A DNA stretch of 64,000 nucleotides, taken from contig NZ_JAIBOA010000003.1 of NCBI RefSeq assembly GCF_019458805.1, forward strand, positions 399,389 through 463,388, read 5' to 3'. Source of the stretch: Actinomadura parmotrematis (GTDB lineage: Bacteria > Actinomycetota > Actinomycetes > Streptosporangiales > Streptosporangiaceae). The notes beneath the pieces are model-generated. The model was given only the letters and a program-made list of their open reading frames with translations. It ran no database searches and had not been told where the DNA came from. Shown one piece after another: positions 14,969 through 23,768 of this stretch. Every line of letters starts with the position of its first letter. Within the stretch, counting starts at the first letter, position 1. A program made the translations under genes and the position numbers.

Positions 14969-17569
14969 TTGAACGTGAAGAGCAAGGCCGGCAAGGTCCG
15001 GCTCGCCCTGGCGGCCACCGCGGCCGGCGGCCTGGTCGCCGGGCTGCTGGCGGCCCCGCCCGCGTCGGCCGACCCGGTGTCGCTGACGCTGAAGTACAAC
15101 TGCACCTTCCCGCTGATCGGCGAGCAGGTGGTGACCGCGGCGATCAAGTCCGACATCCCGAAGTCGGTGCCGGTCAACACCCCCATCCCCAAGATCATCA
15201 TCGACGTGACCTCGACCCAGAACGAGGACACCTGGTCGGGCCTGAACCTGGTCGGCGCGACCACGCTGGAGGGCACCGCGACCGCCAACTCCACCGTCAT
15301 CGCCCCGCAGGGCAACGTGGCCGTGAAGGTCCCGGTCATCCTGGACAAGACGACGCTGCCGGTCAGCGACACCCCGGTGCCGTTCGACCTGCACGGGTCC
15401 GGCCAGGCGCCGGCGATCCGGTTCTCCAAGGCCGGCCACGCCAAGATCACCGTCGGGGACCTCAAGCTCAACATCACGCCCCGCGACAGCGACGGCAACG
15501 AGGTCGAGATCCCCGACCCGACGGCCGACATCCACAACGTCGCCTGCACCCTCGTGCCCGGCCAGAACACCAGCCTCGCCGAGTTCGACATCACCGCGGC
15601 GGGCAGCGCGCCCACCAAGCCCGGCACGCCGACCGGCACCACCACCAAGGACTCCGCGACGCTGACGTGGGGCGCGTCCACCGACGCCGACGGCGACCTG
15701 GCGGGCTACGACGTCTACGGCGCCGACGGCAAGGTCGTCGCGTCGACCAACGCGACCACCACCAGCGCCACCATCAGCGGGCTGTCCGCCGACACCGACT
15801 ACACCTACACGGTGAAGGCCAAGGACGCCGCGGGCCGCACGTCCGACGCCTCCGACGCCGTCACCGTCCACACCCAGAAGGGCGCCCCGCAGGCCAGCGC
15901 GCCCACCAAGCCCGGCACGCCGACCGGCACCACCACCGAGAACTCCGCGACGCTGACGTGGGGCGCGTCCACCGACGCCGACGGCGACCTGGCCGGCTAC
16001 GACGTCTACAGCGGCGCGACCAAGGTCGCCTCGACCGGCGCCGACGCCACCACCGCGACGATCAGCGGGCTGTCCGCCGACACCGACTACACCTACACGG
16101 TGAAGGCGCGCGACGCCGCCGGGCACGAGTCGGACGCCTCCGACGCCGTCACCGTCCACACCGAGCAGGCCCAGCCGGTCGACCACCCGCCGACCAAGCC
16201 GGGCGCGCCGAGCGGCACCACCACCGAGAACACCGCGACCGTCAGCTGGGGCGCCTCCAGCGACGAGGACGGCGACCTCGCCGGCTACGACGTGTACGGC
16301 GCCGACGGCAAGGTCGTCGCGTCCACCGACGCGGCCACCACCACCGCGACGATCGCGGGCCTGACCGCCGACACCGACTACACCTTCACCGTCAAGGCCA
16401 AGGACGCGAAGGGCAACGCCTCGGCGGCGTCCGACGCGGTCACCCTGCACACCGAGAAGGGCCAGGAGCCCGAGGGCACCGCGCCCACCGCGCCCGGCAA
16501 GCCGGCCGGCACCGCCACCCAGGACTCGGTGGCGCTGTCGTGGGCGGCGTCCACCGACGCCGACGGCGACCTCGCCGGCTACGACGTCTACCGGGGCGAC
16601 CAGGTGGTCGCCTCGACCGGCGCCACCGAGACCACCGCGACGATCACCGGGCTGGACGCCGACACCGACTACACCTTCACGGTGCAGGCCAAGGACGCCA
16701 AGGGCCACGTGTCCGAGGCGTCCCCCGCCGGGACCGTGCGCACCCAGCCGAAGCCCGTCGAGCAGCACGCCCCGACGGCGCCCGGCAACCTGGCCGCCGG
16801 CACCGCGACCAAGAACAGCGTGCCGCTGACCTGGACCGCCGCCACCGACCAGGACGGCGACCTCGCCGGCTACGAGGTGTACGGCGCGGACGGCAAGGTC
16901 GTCGCGACCGCCGGCGCCGACGCCACCGGCGTCTCGGTCACCGGCCTCGCCGCCGACACCGACTACGCCTTCACCGTCAAGGCCAAGGACGCCAAGGGCA
17001 ACCTGTCCGCGGCCGCCGGGCCCGTCGCGGCGCACACCGCCAAGGACGAGGGCGGCACCGTCAGCTACGGCTACACCCTCAAGGGCTCGACGTTCGTCAA
17101 GACCCCGAACGGGACCGCCCCGCTGAACGGCTCCATCAACGCCAACCTGAAGCTGTCCACCGGCGAGTTCACCGCCGACCTGGCGCTGGACCCGACCAAG
17201 GGCGACTTCAAGCTGCTCGGCTTCCTGCCCGCGCAGGCCCAGATCCAGCTGGTCCCGCAGGGCAAGACCACCGGGAGGCTCGACCCGACCACCAAGATCC
17301 TCACCTCGCACTCGCAGGTGATCGCCAAGCTGCCGAGCTTCACCCTGTTCGGCATCCCGCTCGGCGGCGGCGACCAGTGCCAGACCGCCAAGCCGTCCGA
17401 CATCACGCTGACCTCGACCGGCGTGTTCGCGCCGACCAAGGGCGGCGACGTCAAGGGCGCCTACGACCTGTCCGCCATCCAGAACTGCGGCGCGCTGACG
17501 CCCCTGCTCAGCGCGTTCACCGCGGGCAAGGGCAACACCATCACCGCGACCCTCACCCCCAAGAAGTAG
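14969..17569 (+). CDS. Secreted DUF6801-like surface protein with five fibronectin type III repeats (paralogue 2)
   Basis: 866 aa, same ends as paralogue 1: a signal peptide (MNVKSKAGKVRLALA..., cleaved at ASA) and nearly identical N-terminal and C-terminal domains. In place of the Thr-Pro linker it carries five FN3 modules of 94-98 residues (15608-17050), each with the pattern W-x-A-S/A-x-D-x-D-G-D-L-A-G-Y-x-V-Y and a D-T-D-Y-T/A-F/Y-T-V strand. FN3 arrays commonly act as spacers or carbohydrate/protein binders in secreted actinomycete enzymes. Start TTG at 14969. The nucleotide identity of its ends with paralogue 1 points to recent duplication or gene conversion. Confidence 0.82.
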   Translation: MNVKSKAGKVRLALAATAAGGLVAGLLAAPPASADPVSLTLKYNCTFPLIGEQVVTAAIKSDIPKSVPVNTPIPKIIIDVTSTQNEDTWSGLNLVGATTLEGTATANSTVIAPQGNVAVKVPVILDKTTLPVSDTPVPFDLHGSGQAPAIRFSKAGHAKITVGDLKLNITPRDSDGNEVEIPDPTADIHNVACTLVPGQNTSLAEFDITAAGSAPTKPGTPTGTTTKDSATLTWGASTDADGDLAGYDVYGADGKVVASTNATTTSATISGLSADTDYTYTVKAKDAAGRTSDASDAVTVHTQKGAPQASAPTKPGTPTGTTTENSATLTWGASTDADGDLAGYDVYSGATKVASTGADATTATISGLSADTDYTYTVKARDAAGHESDASDAVTVHTEQAQPVDHPPTKPGAPSGTTTENTATVSWGASSDEDGDLAGYDVYGADGKVVASTDAATTTATIAGLTADTDYTFTVKAKDAKGNASAASDAVTLHTEKGQEPEGTAPTAPGKPAGTATQDSVALSWAASTDADGDLAGYDVYRGDQVVASTGATETTATITGLDADTDYTFTVQAKDAKGHVSEASPAGTVRTQPKPVEQHAPTAPGNLAAGTATKNSVPLTWTAATDQDGDLAGYEVYGADGKVVATAGADATGVSVTGLAADTDYAFTVKAKDAKGNLSAAAGPVAAHTAKDEGGTVSYGYTLKGSTFVKTPNGTAPLNGSINANLKLSTGEFTADLALDPTKGDFKLLGFLPAQAQIQLVPQGKTTGRLDPTTKILTSHSQVIAKLPSFTLFGIPLGGGDQCQTAKPSDITLTSTGVFAPTKGGDVKGAYDLSAIQNCGALTPLLSAFTAGKGNTITATLTPKK
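15608..17050 (+). repeat. Five tandem fibronectin III coding repeats
   Basis: Units begin at 15608, 15899, 16187, 16481 and 16769, with lengths of 291, 288, 294, 288 and about 282 bp. The first two are the most alike, sharing long identical nucleotide runs including the opening APTKPGTPTGTTT segment. This suggests recent expansion at the N-terminal side. Confidence 0.85.
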
Positions 17570-17575
17570 CCGCGC

Positions 17576-17608
17576 GACGGTCCCGGGCCCGCGCGGCCCG
17601 GGGCCGTC
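17576..17608 (+). terminator. Intercistronic hairpin between DUF6801 paralogues 2 and 3
   Basis: 14-bp arms (17576-17589, 17595-17608) with one T-G wobble and a 5-nt loop, in the same position as the hairpin after paralogue 1. Confidence 0.55.
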
Positions 17609-17632
17609 CGCCCCTCCCGGCAAGGTGGCACG

Positions 17633-18730
17633 TTGAGAACCAAGGCATTCCTCGCCGCCGCCGCGCTCGCCCTGCCCGGCCTCGCCGCCCTCGGCGGCCC
17701 GGCGGCGGCGGACCCGGTGTCGCTGACCCTGACCTACCGGTGCCAGTTCCCGCTGCTCGGCGCGCAGCCGGTCAAGGTCACCATCGCCTCCGACGTGCCC
17801 GCCGCGGTGGACGTCGGCGCCGCGCTGCCGCCCATCGTGGTGGACGCGGACGCCGTCGTCGGCGCCGCGTCCGTGCAAGGCCTGCACGAGGTCGGCGCGA
17901 CGACGCTGGAGGGCACCGCGTCGGCCGCCGTCACCGTCGCCGCCCCCCAGGGCGACGTGAAGATCAAGGCGCCGAACGCCATCGCCCGCACCGACCTGCC
18001 CGCGTCCGGCGACACGACGGTGCGCGCGCACGGGCAGACGCCGTCGATCCGCTTCACCAAGGCGGGCACCGCGACGATCGGCCTCGGCGACCTCGTCCTC
18101 ACCCTCACGCCCCGGCTGGCGGACGGCACCCTCACCGGTCTCGACACCTTCGAGTCCGAGTGCGTGCAGGACCCCGGCCAGGACGCCACCCTCGCCACCG
18201 TTCGCATCGGCGGCGGGACGCCGCAGCACCACGACTACGACGTGAAGGGCACCGCCGCCGTCAAGGCCGCCGGCGGCGCCCTGCCGGTCACCGGCGCCGC
18301 CGCCGCCGACCTCGACGCCGCCGGGAACTTCACCGCCGCGCTCACCCTCGCCTCAGCCAAGGGCACCGTGAAGCTGCTCGGCTTCCTGCCCGTCGACGCA
18401 TCCGTCACGCCCGTCCCGCAAGGCCCCGCCACCGGGACGCTGAAGGACGGCACCCTCACCGGCAAGGCGAGCGTCCTCACCCGCTTCACCGCCTTCACCC
18501 TGTTCGGGCTGCCGGTCGGCGGCGGCGACACCTGCCAGACGGCCGCGCCGTCGGACGTCGCGCTCTCCTCGCAGGGCGCGTTCGACCCGGCCGCCGGGGG
18601 ACGCGTCACCGGCACGTTCGAGCTGGCCGCCCTCACCGGCTGCGGCGCGCTGACCGGGCTGCTCGGCTCGTCGGTCAGCGGCCCCGGCAACACCCTCGAC
18701 GTCCAGCTCACCAGGAGGGCCGACGGATGA
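17633..18730 (+). CDS. Secreted DUF6801-like protein, minimal form without linker (paralogue 3)
   Basis: 365 aa. Signal peptide MRTKAFLAAAALALPGLAAL is cleaved near PAAA-DPVS. Domain 1 (Y-R-C-Q-F-P-L-L-G, GTASAAVTVAAPQGD) and domain 2 (DYDVKGTAAVKAAG to the C-terminus, with the FTLFGLPVGGGDTCQT segment) correspond to those of the two upstream paralogues but are much more diverged and joined directly. It thus looks like the older member of the set. TTG start. The stop overlaps the ATG of the lipase gene (ATGA), so the two are translationally coupled and probably made in fixed ratio. Confidence 0.8.
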   Translation: MRTKAFLAAAALALPGLAALGGPAAADPVSLTLTYRCQFPLLGAQPVKVTIASDVPAAVDVGAALPPIVVDADAVVGAASVQGLHEVGATTLEGTASAAVTVAAPQGDVKIKAPNAIARTDLPASGDTTVRAHGQTPSIRFTKAGTATIGLGDLVLTLTPRLADGTLTGLDTFESECVQDPGQDATLATVRIGGGTPQHHDYDVKGTAAVKAAGGALPVTGAAAADLDAAGNFTAALTLASAKGTVKLLGFLPVDASVTPVPQGPATGTLKDGTLTGKASVLTRFTAFTLFGLPVGGGDTCQTAAPSDVALSSQGAFDPAAGGRVTGTFELAALTGCGALTGLLGSSVSGPGNTLDVQLTRRADG

Positions 18731-19926
18731 ACGGCACCCGCGCCCGGCGGCTCGCCGCCCTGCTCGCCCTCGCCGCGGCCGCCCTGTGCGGCGCCCCCGC
18801 GCACGCCGCGCCCGGCGACCCGGCGCCCGCCGGCGACGCCTTCTACGTCCCGCCGAGCCCGCTGCCCGACGGAAAGCCCGGCGACGTCATCCGCTGGCGC
18901 CCGTCCAAGGCCGGCCCGCCGACCGCGCGCGGCCTCGCCGACGCCTGGCAGGTCATGTACCTGTCCACGGACGGTCTCGGCCGCCCCGACGCCGTCACCG
19001 GCACCGTCCTCGTCCCGAAGTCCGCCGACCGCGCCACCGCGCCGATCGTCGGGTTCGCGCCCGGGACGAGCGGCCCGGCGTTCCGCTGCGCGCCGTCCAA
19101 GTTCATCGACCAGGGCGCCTTCTACGAGCAGCCCGCGATCAACGACATGCTGCGCGCCGGGTACGCCGTCGCCGCCACCGACTACGAGGGCTACCACCCC
19201 GACCCGAAGACCACCTACATGACGGGCCGGTCCATGGGGCCCGCCCTCATGGACGCCGTCCGCGCGGCGCAGCGGCTGCCCGCCGCCGGGCTGTCGGCCG
19301 ACGCCGAGGTCGCGTTCCGCGGCTACTCGCAGGGCGGCGGCGCGTCCATGTGGGCGGGGGAGATGCAGCCGACGTACGCGCCCGAGCTGAAGCTCGCCGG
19401 CGTCGTCGGCGGCGGCGTCCCGGCCGACCTCGTCCAGGTCGCGCTGCCGCTGAACGGCAAGCGCGGCTCGGGGTTCCTGTTCGACGCCATGATCGGCCTG
19501 GACAACGCCTACCCCGAGCTGGCCCTCGACTCCTACCTCAAGGACGCCGGCCGCACCGCGTTCGCCGACCTCAACGCCAACGCCTGCACGCTCGAACTGC
19601 TGACGCAGTACAGCGGCAAGCTCATCACGCCCTACATGACGAAGTCGCCGTTCTCCGACCCCGCCTGGCAGGCGCGCGTCACCGAGAACCGGCTGGGCGG
19701 CTCCCCGATCAAGGTGCCGGTCCTGCACTACCACGGCACCAAGGACGACATCGTGGCCATCGGCCAGGACCGGACGCTGCGCGGCAAGTACTGCGCGCTC
19801 GGCGTCCAGGACACCTGGACGACCTACGACGTCGACCACATCACCGGCGTCGCGCGCGGCAACGCCGACGCCCTGGCCTTCATCGCCGACAGGTTCGCCG
19901 GCAAGGCACCCACCCCGAATTGCTGA
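18727..19926 (+). CDS. Secretory lipase (LIP family) / triacylglycerol lipase
   Basis: 399 aa with a signal peptide (LAALLALAAAALCGAPAHAA). It is an alpha/beta hydrolase of the secretory lipase family known from Candida LIP and actinomycetes. The nucleophile elbow is GYSQGG (Ser at about residue 201). HYHGTKDDIVAIGQ carries the probable catalytic Asp, and DVDHITG the His near residue 377. The family hydrolyses triglycerides and other fatty esters outside the cell. The start is fixed by the ATGA overlap with the upstream gene. Placement in an operon of surface proteins suggests delivery or docking on an insoluble substrate; this is inference. Confidence 0.85.
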   Translation: MNGTRARRLAALLALAAAALCGAPAHAAPGDPAPAGDAFYVPPSPLPDGKPGDVIRWRPSKAGPPTARGLADAWQVMYLSTDGLGRPDAVTGTVLVPKSADRATAPIVGFAPGTSGPAFRCAPSKFIDQGAFYEQPAINDMLRAGYAVAATDYEGYHPDPKTTYMTGRSMGPALMDAVRAAQRLPAAGLSADAEVAFRGYSQGGGASMWAGEMQPTYAPELKLAGVVGGGVPADLVQVALPLNGKRGSGFLFDAMIGLDNAYPELALDSYLKDAGRTAFADLNANACTLELLTQYSGKLITPYMTKSPFSDPAWQARVTENRLGGSPIKVPVLHYHGTKDDIVAIGQDRTLRGKYCALGVQDTWTTYDVDHITGVARGNADALAFIADRFAGKAPTPNC

Positions 19927-19937
19927 AGGAGCACCCG

Positions 19938-20480
19938 ATGAAGCGCATCGCCCTCACCGTCCTGCTCGCCGCCGCCCTGCCGCTCGCCGGCTGCGGCTCC
20001 GACAAGAAGGACGACGGCGGCCCGAAGGGCCCCGAGGTCGCCTGGGCCGGCAAGGTCTGCGACTCGGTCAACCAGAGCGCCGCCCAACTGCGGCTGCCCG
20101 CCGTGAACGCCGACGCCAAGGTCTACAAGAAGAACGTCGTGACGTTCCTCGGCGACGTCGACGCCCGCCTGGAGTCGATGGAGATCGGCCTCACCAAGGT
20201 CGGCACGCCGCCCGCGTCGGTGTCCGGCGGGCAGGCGTCGGTGCAGCGGACGCTGGCACGGCTGCGCGCCACCCGCGCCTCGCTGGCGCAGGCCCGGACC
20301 CGGCTCGCCAAGGCCAAGGTCAGCGACCAGGCGTCGCTGCGCCGGGAGCTGACCTCGCTCAACAAGATCATGGTCGCCTCGGCCACCTACAAGGGCCCCG
20401 CCCAGGACCTGCAGAAGGCCAACCCGGCGCTGGACAAGGCGTTCGACTCGGCGGCGTCCTGCGCGAAGCAGAAGGCGTAG
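19938..20480 (+). CDS. Putative lipoprotein, unknown function
   Basis: 180 aa. The N-terminus MKRIALTVLLAAALPLAGCG has a textbook lipobox (L-A-G-C, Cys19), so the protein should be lipid-anchored on the outer face of the membrane. The mature region is Lys/Asp-rich at first, then largely alpha-helical with a central segment rich in Arg, Ala and Leu (VQRTLARLRATRASLAQART), which could form a coiled coil, and two Cys residues (CDSVN, ASCAK). No family recognised. AAGGAG lies 6 nt before the ATG; last gene of the operon, followed by a strong terminator. Confidence 0.75.
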   Translation: MKRIALTVLLAAALPLAGCGSDKKDDGGPKGPEVAWAGKVCDSVNQSAAQLRLPAVNADAKVYKKNVVTFLGDVDARLESMEIGLTKVGTPPASVSGGQASVQRTLARLRATRASLAQARTRLAKAKVSDQASLRRELTSLNKIMVASATYKGPAQDLQKANPALDKAFDSAASCAKQKA

Positions 20481-20490
20481 CCCCCGGCGT

Positions 20491-20530
20491 TCGGCCCCGG
20501 CGCGGACGCGCGCGCCGGGGCCTCGCGTTT
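20491..20530 (+). terminator. Operon terminator after lipoprotein gene
   Basis: Perfect 12-bp GC stem (20491-20502 with 20509-20520, 6-nt loop), followed by TCGCGTTTTT. It is one of the few hairpins here with a T-run, so a factor-independent terminator is likely. Confidence 0.85.
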
Positions 20531-20661
20531 TTCGGAACACCCCCGGAAATGACCGGGTGGTCTTATTAAACGGCCCGAGATTTCACGGCCGAAGGTATTT
20601 CCCTCCGCACAATCGGCGAGGGCCTGATTACGTGATCCTTGACGGGTCGGAATTCCACGCG

Positions 20662-21936
20662 ATGCGGGAGTCCCCTTTGCCCACTGCACCCCTGCCCGAA
20701 ACGCCTTCGCCCGCCGCGCCCCTTTCGGTCGCGCCCTTGGACCTCCGCCCGTTCGACGCCATTCCCGCATGGGTCGGCGCGCGATTGCGGCTCGCCCTCG
20801 ACGGCGCCGCCGACGACCTGATCCACGAACTGCTCGGCCACGGGCACGGGCCCCCGCTCGACCCGCCGGCCCGCGACGAGGACGGCCTCCGCGCCGTCGT
20901 CCGCGCGGGCCTCCGCCACTTCTGCGACCTGCTGGAGGACCCCGCCACCGGCTGGGACGGCGTCGCGGCCCGCTACCGCGACGTCGGCCGCGCCATGGCG
21001 CGCAACGGCCGCGACCCGGCGGAGGCGCACCGGGCGCTCCGCCGCGCCGCGCTCGCCGCCTGGCGCGGCATCGGCTCCTTCACCGCCGTCCTGGACCTCG
21101 ACCAGGACGTCCTCGGGCAGCTCATGGAGGCCCAGTTCGGCTACCTGGACGCGCTGTCGTCCCTGGTCACCGCCGGGTACCAGGCCGAGTACCAGGAGGC
21201 CGCCGAGACGGTGCGGCGGCACCGCACCCGGCTGCTCGCGCTGCTCCTCGCCGAGCCCGCCGCCGCGCCGCACGAGACCGGCGCGCTCGCCGCGCGGGCG
21301 CGCTGGCCGCTGCCGCGGACCGTCGCGGCCGCCGCCGTCCGCCCCCGCCACGGCGGCGCGTCCCGCCTCGCCGTCCCCGACGACCTGCTCGTCGACTTCG
21401 GCGGCCCCGAACCGCACATGCTGCTGCCCGGCGACGGCAGCGGCCGCGGCGGCGACGGCGCGGCCGCCCTGGAGGCGCTCGCGCCCGACTGGATCGTCGC
21501 GGTCGGCCCGGCCGTCCCGACGGCCCGCGCCCGGGAGTCCCTGCGCTGGGCCCGCGACACGCTGACGCTCGCGGTGCGCGGCGTCGTCCCCTCCGCCGGG
21601 CTCGTGCGGAGCGCCGAGCACCTGGCGCCGCTGGTGGTGTTCCGCGCCGGCGAGCTGATCGACGACGCGGCCGGCGCGCGCCTCGCGCCGCTCAGCCGCC
21701 TCGCGCCCGCGCAGCGCGACCGCCTCACCCGCACCCTGCTGGCGCTGCTGGAGAGCAACTTCAACGCCGCGCAGGCCAGCAAGCGGCTGAGCGTGCACCC
21801 GCAGACCGTCCGCTACCGGCTCCGGCAGCTCGAAGGGCTGTTCGGCGACGGCCTGCGCGACCCGCGCCGCTGCCTGGAACTGGAGCTGATCCTGCACGCC
21901 CGGCTCGCGGCGCGCGCGGCGGGCGGCCCGTTGTGA
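20662..21936 (+). CDS. PucR-type helix-turn-helix regulator (second copy)
   Basis: 424 aa, same architecture as the regulator at 11698-12918: a helical sensor half, a diverged middle region beginning near RARWPLPRTVAAAAVRP, and the C-terminal HTH_30 in KRLSVHPQTVRYRLRQLEGLFG. The N-terminal ~25 residues are Pro-rich. The ATG at 20662 is preferred by protein length; upstream in-frame codons lie in non-coding-like sequence and no strong ribosome site is visible. It sits between the lipase operon and the acyl-CoA synthetase gene 121 bp downstream, and could control either. Confidence 0.82.
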   Translation: MRESPLPTAPLPETPSPAAPLSVAPLDLRPFDAIPAWVGARLRLALDGAADDLIHELLGHGHGPPLDPPARDEDGLRAVVRAGLRHFCDLLEDPATGWDGVAARYRDVGRAMARNGRDPAEAHRALRRAALAAWRGIGSFTAVLDLDQDVLGQLMEAQFGYLDALSSLVTAGYQAEYQEAAETVRRHRTRLLALLLAEPAAAPHETGALAARARWPLPRTVAAAAVRPRHGGASRLAVPDDLLVDFGGPEPHMLLPGDGSGRGGDGAAALEALAPDWIVAVGPAVPTARARESLRWARDTLTLAVRGVVPSAGLVRSAEHLAPLVVFRAGELIDDAAGARLAPLSRLAPAQRDRLTRTLLALLESNFNAAQASKRLSVHPQTVRYRLRQLEGLFGDGLRDPRRCLELELILHARLAARAAGGPL

Positions 21937-22057
21937 ACCGGCTGACAAAACCGGCGGGGAACCCCTCCCCCCGCACAGGAGCCTTCGAGCGGCCGGTCCC
22001 CGTACCGTGCCGTGACCACCGGATGATCTGCGACGACGGACGACGGGTGAGCACCTC

Positions 22058-23662
22058 ATGATCGGACCAGCGGAGTTCGGCGACCGGACGCGGGCGGCCG
22101 CCCGCGTCGGCGGGATGTTCGCCCGCAGCGGCCTCTGGCGGCCCGGCCCGCCCGTGCGGGTCGCCCGCCAGCTCGCCCAGCTGCGCAAGTGGGGCACCCT
22201 GCTCGGCGGCACCGTGGCCTCGGCCGCCGCCCGCGACCCGGCCCGCCCCGCGCTCGTCGACGAGCGCGGCACCGTCGGCTACGCCGAGCTGGACCGGCGC
22301 ACCGACCGGCTCGCCCTCGCCCTCGGCCGGTTCGGCGACCCGGCCCGCGTCGCGGTGCTCTGCCGCAACCACCGCGGCATGGTCGAGACGCTCGTGGCGT
22401 GCAGCAAGCGCGGCGCCGACGTCGTCCTGCTGAACACCGGCATGAGCACCGACCAGCTCCTCGGCGTGCTGGAACAGCAGCACGTGGACGTCGTCGTCGC
22501 CGACTCCGGCTTCGCCGACTTCCTCGCCGCCGTGCCCGCCAAGGTGCGGGCGGTGGTGGCCGACGACGGCGGCCTGGACGCGCTCGTCCGCGACGCCCCC
22601 GACGCCGACGTCGCCCCGCCCGGCCACGCCGGCCGCACCATCATGCTGAGCTCGGGCACCACCGGCGCCCCGAAGGGCGCCGACCGGCACAGCAGGCCGG
22701 GCCTCAGCCCGCTCGCCTCGATCCTGTCGCGCATCCCGCTCCGCGTGCACGAGCGGATGCTCATCGAGGCGCCGCTCTTCCACACCTGGGGCTACGCGAT
22801 GCTCCAGGCGGCGATCTCGCTGCGCGCCACCGTCGTCCTGCGCGAGCGGTTCGACCCCGCCGGGACGCTCGCCGCGCTCCGCGACCACGCCTGCACCGCG
22901 CTCATCGCCGTCCCGGTGATGCTCCAGCGGATGCTGGAGCTGGCGCCCGAGACGATCGGCGCCTTCGACCACTCCGCGCTCCGCATCACCGCCGTCAGCG
23001 GCTCGGCGCTGCCCGGCGCCCTCGCGACCGCCTACATGGACGCCTTCGGCGACGGCCTCTACAACCTGTACGGGTCGACGGAGGCGTCCTGGGTGACCAT
23101 CGCGACGCCCGCCGACCTGCGGCGGCGGCCCGACACCGCCGGCACCCCGCCGCCCGGCACCCGGCTGGCGATCCTGGACGCGGCGGGCGAGCCCGTCCCG
23201 ACCGGCGTCACCGGCCGCATCTTCGCCGCCAACGAGCTGCTGTTCGCCGGCTACACCAGCGGCGGCGGCAAGGAGATGCGGGACGGCCTGATGAGCCTCG
23301 GCGACCTCGGGCACCTCGACGGCGACGGGCGGCTGTTCGTGGACGGCCGCGACGACGACATGATCGTGTCGGGCGGGGAGAACATCTTCCCCGGCGCCGT
23401 CGAGGAGGTGCTGCTGCGCATGCCGCAGCTCCGCGAGGCCGCCGTGCTGGGCGTCCCCGACGCCGAGTTCGGCGAGCGGCTCGCCGCCTACGTCGTCCTC
23501 GCCGAGGGCGCGGCGGCGACCGTGGACGACGTCCGCGCGCACGTCCGCGAGCACCTGGCGCGCTTCGCCGTCCCGCGCGACGTGCACTTCCTGCCCGAGC
23601 TGCCGCGCAACGCCACCGGCAAGGTCCTGCGCCGCGACCTCCCCCGCACCGAACCCGCCTGA
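22058..23662 (+). CDS. AMP-dependent acyl-CoA synthetase (fatty-acid:CoA ligase-like)
   Basis: 534 aa, adenylate-forming superfamily. The AMP-binding P-loop is LSSGTTGAPKGADR (about residues 198-211). The A5-like motif is YNLYGSTEASWV, A7 is SLGDLGHLDGDG and A8 is DGRDDDMIVSGGENIFP. The catalytic Lys is in RNATGKVLRRDLP near the C-terminus. It activates a carboxylic acid as an acyl-adenylate and then forms the CoA thioester; a long-chain fatty acid is likely from overall resemblance but unproven. Placement next to the secretory lipase operon suggests that released fatty acids are its substrate. The 3' end runs into a long palindromic repeat. Confidence 0.88.
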   Translation: MIGPAEFGDRTRAAARVGGMFARSGLWRPGPPVRVARQLAQLRKWGTLLGGTVASAAARDPARPALVDERGTVGYAELDRRTDRLALALGRFGDPARVAVLCRNHRGMVETLVACSKRGADVVLLNTGMSTDQLLGVLEQQHVDVVVADSGFADFLAAVPAKVRAVVADDGGLDALVRDAPDADVAPPGHAGRTIMLSSGTTGAPKGADRHSRPGLSPLASILSRIPLRVHERMLIEAPLFHTWGYAMLQAAISLRATVVLRERFDPAGTLAALRDHACTALIAVPVMLQRMLELAPETIGAFDHSALRITAVSGSALPGALATAYMDAFGDGLYNLYGSTEASWVTIATPADLRRRPDTAGTPPPGTRLAILDAAGEPVPTGVTGRIFAANELLFAGYTSGGGKEMRDGLMSLGDLGHLDGDGRLFVDGRDDDMIVSGGENIFPGAVEEVLLRMPQLREAAVLGVPDAEFGERLAAYVVLAEGAAATVDDVRAHVREHLARFAVPRDVHFLPELPRNATGKVLRRDLPRTEPA

Positions 23663-23768
23663 CCCCCTGGTCACCCCTCGTCGAGATGCGGCGTGTTGGC
23701 CTCTGGGAGCGCTCCCAGAGGCCAACACGCCGCAAGTCAACGAGGGACGACCGGGTGGTCAGGGGGCG
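23660..23768. repeat. Dispersed palindromic element, copy A (convergent terminator)
   Basis: The core is a perfect 46-bp palindrome (23688-23733, 23-bp arms, no loop). Imperfect pairing continues outward for ~11 bp on each side. It is framed by CCCCCTGGTCACC on the left and its near-inverse on the right. The left flank contains the TGA of the acyl-CoA synthetase gene and the right flank the stop of the opposing ATPase gene. Shares the GCGGCGTGTTGG core with copies B-D. Confidence 0.9.

Noticed and set aside
15608..17050. CRISPR-like array
   Set aside because: The regular spacing is ~290 bp and in frame; these are fibronectin III coding repeats.
14888..18232. Very long minus-strand open frame (over 1100 codons) antisense to the DUF6801 genes
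   Set aside because: Its Val/Gly/Arg-rich repeats are the mirror of the FN3 and DUF6801 coding repeats; open antisense frames are expected at this GC content, and the plus-strand proteins have signal peptides and known domains.
15667..19926. One long plus-strand frame running from the FN3 gene through the lipase
   Set aside because: Upstream of 18727 it is an out-of-frame Arg-rich shadow; the real lipase begins at 18727 with a signal peptide.
23688..23733. Ordinary intrinsic terminator as full explanation of the palindromes
   Set aside because: The zero-loop, 46-62-bp perfect palindromes lack T-runs, share sequence between distant loci and have conserved flanks, which ordinary terminators in this window do not.
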